Assembly (NCBI GenBank): GCA_009594995.1
Contig: VOPR01000025.1
Location: 86,705-150,704 of the forward strand
DNA length: 64,000 nucleotides
Origin: Nitrospira sp.
GTDB lineage: Bacteria; Nitrospirota; Nitrospiria; Nitrospirales; Nitrospiraceae
Direction: 5' to 3'
Shown here: positions 36,071-44,083 of the stretch, one piece after another
Layout: each line of letters opens with the position of its first letter
Numbering within the stretch: position 1 is the stretch's first letter
Program-made: the position numbers and the translations under genes
The notes under the pieces: generated by a model
Told to the model about the DNA's origin: nothing
Databases searched by the model: none
The model's input: only the letters and a program-made list of their open reading frames with translations

Positions 36071-36439
36071 ATGGAAAACACGAGACCGCCTGCGACCGGA
36101 CTGAAGATCTCGAACGATCCCATGTACCGTCTGCTCCGCGAAGGGTGCATCAAAGAATTCAATGTCAAACGGGCTTCGGGCGAACAGGTGGACCTGACAC
36201 GGTGCGACCTGCGCGGCCTGGATTTACGCGGTCTCGAAGTCGACGGGCTGGATTTCAGCGAATGTTACTTCCGGCAGGCGGATCTTCGAGGCATTGATTT
36301 CCGCAAAGCCAAACTGGAAGGCGCCAGCATCAATGCGGCGAAAATCTCCGGAGCCTACTTTCCGGTCGAACTGACCGCAAGCGAGATCGAACTCTCGCTT
36401 CTCCACGGCACGCGGATGCGGTACCAGCCCAAGCCCTAG
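36071..36439 (+). CDS. Small pentapeptide-repeat protein
   Basis: 122 aa; GAGGAG lies before the ATG. After a 40-residue N-terminal part come about nine A(D/N)Lxx-type units (VDLTRCDLRGLDLRGLEVDG, then LDFSECYFRQADLRGIDFRK), which fold into a right-handed quadrilateral beta-helix. The final 25 residues (LTASEIELSLLHGTRMRY) cap the helix. The function of such small proteins is usually unknown; some mimic DNA. Ends 13 bp from the convergent DUF748 gene. Confidence 0.85.
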   Translation: MENTRPPATGLKISNDPMYRLLREGCIKEFNVKRASGEQVDLTRCDLRGLDLRGLEVDGLDFSECYFRQADLRGIDFRKAKLEGASINAAKISGAYFPVELTASEIELSLLHGTRMRYQPKP

Positions 36440-36452
36440 CCGACCCGGACGA

Positions 36453-39398
36453 TCAACTCCCCGTCAAGTTCAGATGGACCCGGATCGCTTTTCCTTCTGA
36501 CGCTGCGAGTTCCGCCTCAACCAGAAATACGCGCTCATCCGGCAACCGGCCCTGCTCGATCAGGTATTCACGAATCCCTTTCGCACGCTCCTGCGCCAGC
36601 AGGCGCAACTCCGAATCCTCGACGACCATCGCGGGAGCGAGTTGCTGCCGCAATTCTTCGGCCGTCAACACCCGCTCGACGGATTTGCCTCCGGGCAGTT
36701 CCTCCCGCTTCATCGGCTGCTTGCCCAGTTTCTCCGCATAGAGGTCACTGAGGAGTTCGAACTCGCGCGAGGGAGACGGGACGGTTTGCATATTCTTGGT
36801 GCCGCCGTGGGTAAACCGCCGCTGCACTTCGGCCGTAATCTTCTGCAGCGCCAGGGCCTCGCGGTCCACTGCAGGGTCGGCCATACCCGTGACATCCACC
36901 CGCAGTGCCGGCCGTTCCTGCAGAGCCTTGGCCATCGACTCGAGTTTGCGTTGTTCCGCTGACTCCAGGGCCTCACTGCCGGCTTGAAATTCAATGAACT
37001 GCAAATCATCCCCACCGCCACCGACAAGCCCGCCTAATGCTGAAAATGGAGACGTGACGACTTTGGTAAGCAGATTGACCAGCGCGTTCAAGACCACCCG
37101 GCCGTAACGAAAATCCGGTTCGTTCAAATCTCCTCGCACCGGCATATCGATATCGATCCGGCCTCGCCGGTCTTTCAACAGGCCTACCGCCAGGCGAACA
37201 GGCAGACTCGTGGCATCCGGACTGTCGGTCTTTTCTCCGAACGTCAGCTGATCCACCATCAGCTTATTCTCCCCGACCAACTGCTTCTTCGACACTTGAT
37301 ACATCAGGTCAAGCGACAGTTTCCCCTTGGTGATCGGATACCCGACATACTTGCCCGCATAGGGAGACACCGCCGACAAGTCTACGCCCTGGAACAGAAA
37401 CGTCAGATGCGTATAGGCCTCGTCGCTGAGCGGATTGATCTGCCCTTGGATCTTGAGCGGCGCCACCTCATCCACCTTGCCGGCCAACGCCACCTCCGCC
37501 TTCGCCACCTGCCTGGATGACAAACCCTTGATGGTGCCGCTGAGGTCCTGGATCCCCGTGCTGACAATTGGGGCAATAGACTCGTCCACGAAGGTTGCGG
37601 AAAGGTTGGAGAGCCGCACGACCGCGATCTCAACCGGCGTGGGGGCTGCCGCCTTTGCAGTTGGATCCGCCTCCGCGGCCTTCGGCGCAGGAGCTGCCGC
37701 CGCTCCCCTGTCTGGAGCTTTCAGGGCACGCGAAAGGTTAGTGGTCCCGTCTTTGGCCACTACCAATCGCATGGCCGGGTCACGAAACGCGATCTCGCCG
37801 ATCTTCACGGTGGTCGGCGCCACGTCCAGTGCCACCTTGCTCAGACCCAGCGCCGTCCAGCCAAGAAACTCTTTACTCGAGACCTGATCGGCTAGATGCA
37901 GATTGTTTATCCCCGCCTGCCCTGTATAGCGAAGCATCGGCTCTGAATCGTGCCGGCTCCGGTACACAAGATCCCCGTGCAACTCGACCTCACCATCCAC
38001 GATCTCCAGCTGCACCGTTCGATCAAGATAGGGTTGAAACGGCCGGAGACCGATATGGGCCAGGTTGAGCGAGAGCGTAGTCTGAAAGGGATCTAGCTGG
38101 AGGGTGCCCTTGCTCTCAACCGTCCCCTGCTGATTGAGCCGGAAACCGGCCGCCACAGGCATCGAACCCTTGAACGGTACTCGCAATTCCTTGAGCGTCA
38201 CATGCAGGTCATCCAACGCCAGTTGCACCGGCGTCGCAAGACTCCGGTCTTCAAACTCCACCTGCGCTTTGGCGATTTCTACGGCCTGCACCGTCACGGT
38301 CCATGGTTGCCCCGCCTCTGCGGCTGGTTGCTCCGGCTGCACCGGTGTCTCCGACGCCGGCTGGACCGGCGCAAAGAGAGGTTTGAAATTTACCACCCCG
38401 TCCGGCGCGAGCCAGGCGCGAATCTCCGCGCCGGTCATGGCAACGGTGCCGATGCCAAGATCCCGCTTCGAAAGGTCCATGCTGATGGCATCCAGCGCAA
38501 AGGATGGCACGGTCACAACCGGATCCGAGCTCCCTGCCGCCGACAGTCGGAAATCCGTCAACGCGACCTTGCCGTCGGTTATCTGCAGGTTGACCGGGGC
38601 CAGATTGGTGTCGAAGTGATACCGGGCATCGACCAGGAGCATGCCGCTCAGGATATCGAACCGGAATCGATCACGCAGACTGGGCCAAAACGTATTCAAT
38701 CCGACGTGCGAGAGGGACACGTGTCCGTCCGATTCAAGCGGATCGAGGTGGAGCGTGCCTTCCCAGGCCAGTACTTCACCCTCCCCGAACTCCGCCGTGA
38801 AGGCATAGGCATTTTCGCCTCGCCCTCGCCGGCTGCTGAAGTTGCGTACCGTGATTTCGATGGGCACCACGTCGATCGTGACCGGGCGCTTCTTCGTGTC
38901 ATCACGATATTCGATGACTCCCCGCTGAATGCTCAATAACCGGATCTCCAACGGCGGGAAAGCCCCCTTGGATTTCTCAACCGGCGGCTCGGGTGGTTTC
39001 GGCTGTTCCTGAGCCGGAGGGACCAGTCCGAGCAGATTCAACTTGCCGTCGGCCTGGAGATGAACGAGACCGAACGGCAGAGTGAGTCGGATTTCATCGA
39101 ACAGGTAAACGGAACGAACCAGGGAGGTCACTTCAAAATCCACGAAGAGTTCTTCAAACCCGAGCATGGGCGTTCGATCAGGCTCTTGAATTTCAAACGC
39201 CGTAAGCGCCACGGAGAAGGTGAACGGATTGAGGCGAATATCCCCAAGGACGACGGGATGCCGCAGACGCTCGGACAGGGCGGGAACGGCGTAGGTCTTC
39301 ACCGCATATGGGGCCACAACAAAACCCAGCAGCGCATAAAACGCCACCAGGCCGCCGAGTATAAGGAGGAGGATTCGATACCGGGAAAGGAACGTCAT
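36453..39398 (-). CDS. DUF748/AsmA-like envelope protein
   Basis: 981 aa. One N-terminal membrane helix (ILLLILGGLVAFYALLGFVV) precedes a long periplasmic part. GDIRLNPFTFSVALTAFEIQ and FDEIRLTLPFGLVHLQADGK are typical of DUF748 within the AsmA/TamB-like group. Internal repeats of short beta strands suggest an elongated groove, the form thought to move phospholipids to the outer membrane. Pro/Ala-rich linkers occur near residues 135, 340 and 570. The last 170 residues (LRVDVTGMADPAVDREALAL) resemble an OmpA-like periplasmic domain. Confidence 0.85.
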   Translation of the reverse strand: MTFLSRYRILLLILGGLVAFYALLGFVVAPYAVKTYAVPALSERLRHPVVLGDIRLNPFTFSVALTAFEIQEPDRTPMLGFEELFVDFEVTSLVRSVYLFDEIRLTLPFGLVHLQADGKLNLLGLVPPAQEQPKPPEPPVEKSKGAFPPLEIRLLSIQRGVIEYRDDTKKRPVTIDVVPIEITVRNFSSRRGRGENAYAFTAEFGEGEVLAWEGTLHLDPLESDGHVSLSHVGLNTFWPSLRDRFRFDILSGMLLVDARYHFDTNLAPVNLQITDGKVALTDFRLSAAGSSDPVVTVPSFALDAISMDLSKRDLGIGTVAMTGAEIRAWLAPDGVVNFKPLFAPVQPASETPVQPEQPAAEAGQPWTVTVQAVEIAKAQVEFEDRSLATPVQLALDDLHVTLKELRVPFKGSMPVAAGFRLNQQGTVESKGTLQLDPFQTTLSLNLAHIGLRPFQPYLDRTVQLEIVDGEVELHGDLVYRSRHDSEPMLRYTGQAGINNLHLADQVSSKEFLGWTALGLSKVALDVAPTTVKIGEIAFRDPAMRLVVAKDGTTNLSRALKAPDRGAAAAPAPKAAEADPTAKAAAPTPVEIAVVRLSNLSATFVDESIAPIVSTGIQDLSGTIKGLSSRQVAKAEVALAGKVDEVAPLKIQGQINPLSDEAYTHLTFLFQGVDLSAVSPYAGKYVGYPITKGKLSLDLMYQVSKKQLVGENKLMVDQLTFGEKTDSPDATSLPVRLAVGLLKDRRGRIDIDMPVRGDLNEPDFRYGRVVLNALVNLLTKVVTSPFSALGGLVGGGGDDLQFIEFQAGSEALESAEQRKLESMAKALQERPALRVDVTGMADPAVDREALALQKITAEVQRRFTHGGTKNMQTVPSPSREFELLSDLYAEKLGKQPMKREELPGGKSVERVLTAEELRQQLAPAMVVEDSELRLLAQERAKGIREYLIEQGRLPDERVFLVEAELAASEGKAIRVHLNLTGS

Positions 39399-39780
39399 GT
39401 CACGAACACATTAGGAAGGTGGTACGCCCGGCTGGAATCAAACCAGCAGGTAACTCAGAACAAGTGAGAGCGAAGGATAACCGCTACATTCGCCTAGAAC
39501 AAGGAGAAAATGTCTCGTGGTTACTACTAAGCGGGAATAGCAGAGACTGGCAATCAGGAATGAGCCGTTAGGGAAATCGGCAGTTGTCTAGGATTCGCTT
39601 ATGAGTGATGGTCAGGTATGCACGGAGCGCATCGCACGGAGATGAACGACTGTAGACGCAAGCCCCTGCCCCGTGAGGAGAAACACGCCATTTTTTCGCA
39701 TAGATTCCGCAATGTCGATTTTAGCGGCGGGCGACGACTAATAACTGAAGGCAGGAAATGAACACGAAAGGAGCAATCGT
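39399..39780. other. Gene-free stretch with tRNA remnant
   Basis: 382 bp without a credible gene. It holds the tRNA 3'-end remnant at 39420-39456. A purine-rich GAAAGGAG ribosome-binding site for the YCII gene is at its right end. Confidence 0.5.
39420..39456 (-). pseudogene. tRNA 3'-end remnant
   Basis: On the minus strand it reads as an intact T-arm (GCTGG-TTTGATT-CCAGC), an acceptor 3' strand CGGGCGT, a discriminator A and CCA. It resembles the tRNA-Arg 3' end at 41163 and 49158 but differs at both sides of the T-stem, so pairing is kept. No anticodon arm precedes it. It may be the scar of an older integration. Confidence 0.55.
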
Positions 39781-40188
39781 ATGCGATTTTTAGTTTTTAT
39801 GATCCCAGGGGTATATCAGCCGAAACATGGCAAGAACACCGATGCGCACTTCACGCCGAATGCGGAAATGGTGGCGAAGATGGGCCGCTTCAACGAAGAA
39901 CTCAAAAAGGCCGGTGCGCTGCTCTCGTTGGATGGCCTGCAGCCATTGACGACAGGCGCGCGCGTGGCATTTTCCAATGGCACACCCACCGTTACCGACG
40001 GCTCGGCTGTCGAAGCCAAGGAAGTGGTCGGCGGCTATTGGATGCTGCAAGCCAACTCGCAGCAACAAGTCGTCGAGTGGATGAAGCGCTGCCCGGCGCA
40101 GGACGACGACGTCATTGAGATTCGGCAGGTCTTTGAGTTGTCGGATTTTCCCGCGGATGTTCAGGCAGCGGCAAAAAGAAATGGTTGA
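39781..40188 (+). CDS. YCII-related (DGPF-type) domain protein
   Basis: 135 aa. MRFLVFMIPGVYQP at the N-terminus, MGRFNEELKKAGALLSLDGL, and EVVGGYWMLQANSQQQVVEW followed by CPAQDDDVIEIRQVFEL are the usual order in YCII/DGPF proteins. Members are small dimeric alpha/beta-barrel proteins of uncertain chemistry, often coded beside ECF sigma factors or VOC proteins. A VOC protein follows 90 bp downstream. GAAAGGAG precedes the ATG. Confidence 0.87.
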   Translation: MRFLVFMIPGVYQPKHGKNTDAHFTPNAEMVAKMGRFNEELKKAGALLSLDGLQPLTTGARVAFSNGTPTVTDGSAVEAKEVVGGYWMLQANSQQQVVEWMKRCPAQDDDVIEIRQVFELSDFPADVQAAAKRNG

Positions 40189-40278
40189 GTGAAAGCGACC
40201 TGCGCAAGCTCAAACAACAGTGGCTACCCTATTAGAGCATTTGATTCACGGTAATCACGAACCACACAGGAGAGTGCT

Positions 40279-40773
40279 ATGACCAAGCCGGCAAAAAACA
40301 CAATCTGCATTTGGTATGACCGGGATGCTGAGGAGGCGGCGCGGTTTTACGCGAAGACGTTTCCCGATTCATCCGTGAGCGCGGTCCATACGGCGCCGGG
40401 GGACTATCCTTCCGGCAAAAAAGGGGATGTCCTGACGGTCGAATTTAACGTCATGGGAATTCCCTGCCTCGGACTCAATGGCGGACCGGCTTTTCAGCAC
40501 AACGAAGCCTTCTCGTTTCAGGTCGCAACCGCGGATCAGGCCGAAACGGACCGTTACTGGAACGCGATCGTCGGCAATGGCGGCGAGGAAAGCGAATGCG
40601 GCTGGTGCAAAGACAAATGGGGGGTGTCCTGGCAGATTACACCGATAGTTTTGACGAACGCGGTGACCAATTCCGATCCAGCCATCGCCAAGCGCGCCTT
40701 CGATGCGATGATGCAGATGGGAAAGATGGACGTCGCGGCAATCGAGGCGGCAGTTCGTGGGTCAAAAGGTTAG
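40279..40773 (+). CDS. VOC-superfamily (PhnB-like) protein
   Basis: 164 aa. The 3-demethylubiquinone-methyltransferase-like VOC pattern is clear: ICIWYDRDAEEAARFYAKTF, DVLTVEFNVMGIPCLGLNGG, FSFQVATADQAETDRYWNAI, and KDKWGVSWQITP. The C-terminal helix (RAFDAMMQMGKMDVAAIEAA) is typical. The fold is a metal-binding beta-alpha-beta module; the methyltransferase name in databases is not proven. It is likely in an operon with the YCII gene. Confidence 0.88.
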   Translation: MTKPAKNTICIWYDRDAEEAARFYAKTFPDSSVSAVHTAPGDYPSGKKGDVLTVEFNVMGIPCLGLNGGPAFQHNEAFSFQVATADQAETDRYWNAIVGNGGEESECGWCKDKWGVSWQITPIVLTNAVTNSDPAIAKRAFDAMMQMGKMDVAAIEAAVRGSKG

Positions 40774-41162
40774 CGAGTTTTTTAACGAGGCACAGTGCAT
40801 CATCTGGCATTGTGGATGTGGCCGCTGATGAGAATCTGGTGAGACGGAAGGGAATGGGAAGGCAAGCCGGTCACTTGCCTTCCCGAATGCGGTCACGACG
40901 TGGGCGATACAGCGGGACAATTCTGGATCGGCATGTCATGAGTGCATAGCGCCAGCATAAGTCAGAGCTGCAGCCACCGGTACAAGGGAAACCCCTGATC
41001 ACCGGGTCACATCTACCCTAGGATTTTTCGAGCCGGGGAATGGTCGTGCACGGAAGGCCAAAGCTGGGAATTGCTGTTCTCTCGAAAGACAAATTGCTGA
41101 CGTCCAGGACTTTAAATCCAGACCTCTTCTGCCCTGCTGCTCATCGAAAGCTTGTTGATTGT
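40774..41162. other. Gene-free stretch left of the island
   Basis: 389 bp. It contains the hairpin at 40856-40884. Short frames have no ribosome-binding site. Nothing else recognisable up to the attachment repeat at 41163. Confidence 0.5.
40856..40884. terminator. Perfect hairpin, repeated inside the island
   Basis: GGGAAGGCAAG and CTTGCCTTCCC form a perfect 11 bp stem with a 7 nt loop, 82 bp after the VOC gene. The same arms occur at 42735-42764 with a different loop. Confidence 0.5.
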
Positions 41163-41207
41163 ATGGTGCGCCCGGTTGGAATCGAACCAACGACCCTCAG
41201 CTTAGAA
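41163..41207. repeat. Left attachment repeat (tRNA-Arg 3' end)
   Basis: 45 bp identical to the last 45 bases of the tRNA-Arg gene on the minus strand, including CCA and reaching back through the T-arm to the anticodon arm. Sequence identity ends exactly at AGAAG on the right. It is the displaced 3' end of the tRNA. Confidence 0.9.
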
Positions 41208-41329
41208 GACCCACCGGAAGCCAATGATATTAATAAAGATTCAGTGTGATTGAATCGCCTAAACGAATGCTAAACCAAGCAAAAATCTTCCTTGCAGGTG
41301 GGACTAAGTAGGATTAGGTTGGACTGGCA

Positions 41330-41377
41330 ATTGGGAGTGAAATTGGGAGCGAACCGGGAGTAAAACCGGGAGTAAAA
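41330..41377. repeat. Four tandem 12 bp units, probable integrase arm sites
   Basis: Units ATTGGGAGTGAA, ATTGGGAGCGAA, CCGGGAGTAAAA, CCGGGAGTAAAA follow without gaps. The segment 41349-41373 recurs exactly at 49087-49111 near the other end. Spacing and position fit arm-type sites of a tyrosine integrase. Confidence 0.65.
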
Positions 41378-41446
41378 TCGACCCCGCTTACCACTCATTA
41401 TCGCGCTTTTCAGAACGGATTTAAAACCAAAACATGGCATCTTTTT

Positions 41447-42373
41447 ATGAAGCTTGAACATCTTCGTAGCGACGACATTGGAGATCTAGCAGCGTTCGTA
41501 TTTGTAGATGGCTCTCTGCCGAAAATAAAGCCTGTGCTTACATTTCAGGAATATTGCTCCAATGCCTTCTACCTAACGTGTCAATCAATAGAACAACTGG
41601 AAAAATCGGATAGCGTAATAAGCCCTGGAAACACAACCATCCTGGCAACCGGAATGTGGTTTATCTCTATAGAGGCATTCATCAATTTCCTTCTGAAAAT
41701 TGCGTGCTGCGCAAAGAACTCCAGTTTCGATGATCTTAAGAAAAAAGATGTCGGGACAAGACTAAATGCTTTGCTATCGGTTTTAAATATTCCTACCGAA
41801 GATTTTTATAGGTCTGGGATATTCCAAAGGTTAGGAGAGTTCAAAGCCTTCCGGAATGAATTGTTCCATGATCGCTCATGGGATTCGGGATTAGATTTCC
41901 GTGTCACTGCTTTCTGTAAAAATCCAAATTCTGCAAATCAAGTAGACGCAATTCAAGGAGCAATTATTTCGCTGGAAATATTTCATGCATTCAGAAGCGT
42001 TTATCGAGGGCTCGATTTAATGCCGTGCATAAAAGTGTCTAAAGCAGATTCCTTCGGCTGGAAGAAATACGACGAACTTTTCAATGGAGTTATTATTCCA
42101 TACTTTGAACGCGTGCTCAAAAAACACGGTTTAACGACTGATCTGCCCTTAGCGCCCTCTCTGATAAACCTCAATCGAAGCGAGATACTTAAAGAAGGTC
42201 ATGTGGGCATAGCAATAAAAGGCTTGCAGGATGAGCAATTTAAGCATCCGCCTAATAAACTGAAAACATCCATAGGCGAGGAATTGATGGAACTAGTCCG
42301 TCAGACCATTACGATCAAACCAGATACCTTCTCGCTGCCCCAATATTTAGTGCAATCTGAATCAACAAAATAA
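41447..42373 (+). CDS. HEPN-motif protein of unknown function, island cargo
   Basis: 308 aa, AT-rich codon use. The first 200 residues are mostly helical. RNELFH (R136, N137, H141) matches the RNxxxH motif of HEPN RNases, placed at the start of a helix as in that fold (LGEFKAFRNELFHDRSWD). The C-terminal 100 residues are charged and not recognised. HEPN proteins act in abortive infection and toxin systems as RNA cutters or as scaffolds. It is separated from the RT pair by 735 bp and lies on the opposite strand, so partnership is uncertain. Confidence 0.6.
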   Translation: MKLEHLRSDDIGDLAAFVFVDGSLPKIKPVLTFQEYCSNAFYLTCQSIEQLEKSDSVISPGNTTILATGMWFISIEAFINFLLKIACCAKNSSFDDLKKKDVGTRLNALLSVLNIPTEDFYRSGIFQRLGEFKAFRNELFHDRSWDSGLDFRVTAFCKNPNSANQVDAIQGAIISLEIFHAFRSVYRGLDLMPCIKVSKADSFGWKKYDELFNGVIIPYFERVLKKHGLTTDLPLAPSLINLNRSEILKEGHVGIAIKGLQDEQFKHPPNKLKTSIGEELMELVRQTITIKPDTFSLPQYLVQSESTK

Positions 42374-43108
42374 CCCATTCGCCTTAATCACTTTTCATCA
42401 TTCATCGGCCCTAAGTCGGCCTGCATATTGGCATCCTTCTTTCACAAACATCCGCTTCCACCAAACTTTTCACCCGATCCCAATAAAACAACTCCCTCCA
42501 CGACCTCTACCCCTGGGCCGGCGATGCGCACCACATACCCGAGTGTGAAATTCCCCCCAAAAATGGGGGCCAGTTCAAAGTTGGACATTTAGCTAGACCA
42601 TTTAGGGTAAAAAGGGTTCGATGGTTGGGGGGTTCCCTTGTATCGGCATGTGCCTCCATGACCTACCGTGACCTTACGCACTCATGACTTGCCGGTCTGG
42701 GTGTCCCACCGGATCGCCAAATTCATGACCGCTTGGGAAGGCAAGTGATTCAGCTTGCCTTCCCGTCCTTGGTTTTCTTTGAAAGGGATTCCTCCTGCTT
42801 CAGAGGTGAGCCACCGCAGAGACCTAGCCCTTGGCCTTCTGCGCGAAGACCGGCGCATCGCAGGCGATGTACTTATTCGAAAGGCCCAAATTACGACTGA
42901 CTGCGATTTACAGCGCTAGTCTAGGAGATATAAAGAGAAAGTGGCCACCTGAGCTCGGACTCGCTTATGACCAGTTATGACAAAATTTGACCTTGAACCG
43001 TGATCAGAACAATACTTATCCTAGGAGGGCACTTTCTAATTTAAAGCACGGAGAGTTAGCGAGAATCGGAGCATTGGGATGGAGTAGTCCTGAGTGGCAT
43101 GAAACGTT
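42374..43108. other. Gene-free scar region in the island
   Basis: 735 bp without an intact gene. A short plus-strand stretch at about 42493-42546 reads LHDLYPWAGDAHHIPECEI, similar to the core of Fic-family proteins. Directly after it, GTGTGAAATTCCCC and CAGTTCAAAGTTGGAC look like the end of an IS21-family element. A perfect hairpin stands at 42735. The rest shows nothing recognisable. Confidence 0.4.
42735..42764. terminator. Perfect hairpin, second copy
   Basis: GGGAAGGCAAG and CTTGCCTTCCC with an 8 nt loop, followed by GTCCTTGGTTTTCTTT. The arms are identical to the hairpin at 40856 outside the island. Confidence 0.5.
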
Positions 43109-43969
43109 TCAGTGGCTACCGTCTCCCTCAAATCCAAAACGCCATAAGTCAATGTTGTGTTCATCCATAACCTTCTTAATAAACTCTACCATCGTCATCC
43201 GAGGATAAATAATTGGATCTTCATATTTCTGAGGATAGATCAAGGCTCCGAACTGCCCCTGATTAAAATACAAACCTATGACGGCAATCCCAGAACATTT
43301 TGAAGGCAGTATGGAATAGCTATACCCACCTTGCGCCGATGTGCCTGGTGCCTCCATATTTGCGCTTGCCAGATAAGCGAAACCTGTTGCACCAGCCGGT
43401 CGCGAGGTTACAGAAATCAGAAAATTATCGACGCTTGGAAATCTGCTATCCGACAGTACCCTTCTGAAGGCTTCCGTCATATTTGTTACCGTCACATACT
43501 TCTTTAGCTCCTCAGGATATTCGGCCAGGCTCAACCGAGAGACATCCGGGCTGTTGCAGTACTCTTGAAACGCGCAAAACGCATCATAATCACCAATCCA
43601 TGCAGTTCTTACATTGGACTCAAGGCGGCCATCCTTGATCATATGGATGGATATGTTGGACCGTAGTGTTGCGACTATGAAGTCTGTGATAGGTATTCCT
43701 GATTCTCCATCTACACTTGCGCGCACCAACAATTGAAGGATGGCAGACAGGTCGTAATCCTCAGTTTGCAGCTCTTTCCTCACCCATTCCAACGCCTTCT
43801 CAGCCTTTCTAACATTTCCTGCAAAACACACACACAGGTCAGGACGAAGCACTAGTGCTTTAAGCGCATCAGTCATTGGCCATGAACGGATAGCAGTTGG
43901 ATTAGTGATCTTTGAATCGCTGATAATACGAATCTCGTCTTCGACAATCCTAGCTATAATCAGGCTCAT
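43109..43969 (-). CDS. HslV/proteasome-like Ntn-hydrolase fold protein, RT partner
   Basis: 286 aa. The N-terminus MSLIIARIVEDEIRIISDSK matches the first two strands of HslV and proteasome beta subunits. Candidate catalytic residues fall in register: Ser2 (nucleophile once Met is removed), Asp18 and Lys37 against Thr1, Asp17 and Lys33 of HslV, with LCVCFAGN as the Gly loop and a following helix (AEKALEWVRKEL). ISIHMIKDGRLE and TAWIGDYDAFCAFQEY continue the fold. The C-terminal 120 residues are specific to this protein. It is 114 bp downstream of the RT on the same strand, so an operon is likely. Peptidase or scaffold role inferred. Confidence 0.65.
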   Translation of the reverse strand: MSLIIARIVEDEIRIISDSKITNPTAIRSWPMTDALKALVLRPDLCVCFAGNVRKAEKALEWVRKELQTEDYDLSAILQLLVRASVDGESGIPITDFIVATLRSNISIHMIKDGRLESNVRTAWIGDYDAFCAFQEYCNSPDVSRLSLAEYPEELKKYVTVTNMTEAFRRVLSDSRFPSVDNFLISVTSRPAGATGFAYLASANMEAPGTSAQGGYSYSILPSKCSGIAVIGLYFNQGQFGALIYPQKYEDPIIYPRMTMVEFIKKVMDEHNIDLWRFGFEGDGSH

Positions 43970-44083
43970 TTACTGACCGTAGAAGCCACCAACATGGATG
44001 GGGGGCTAGTACAAATCCTCCGGGATTAGCAACTTAAGAATAAGTATGCTCGTTAGCATCTATGTACGATTCCTGGGACGTGA

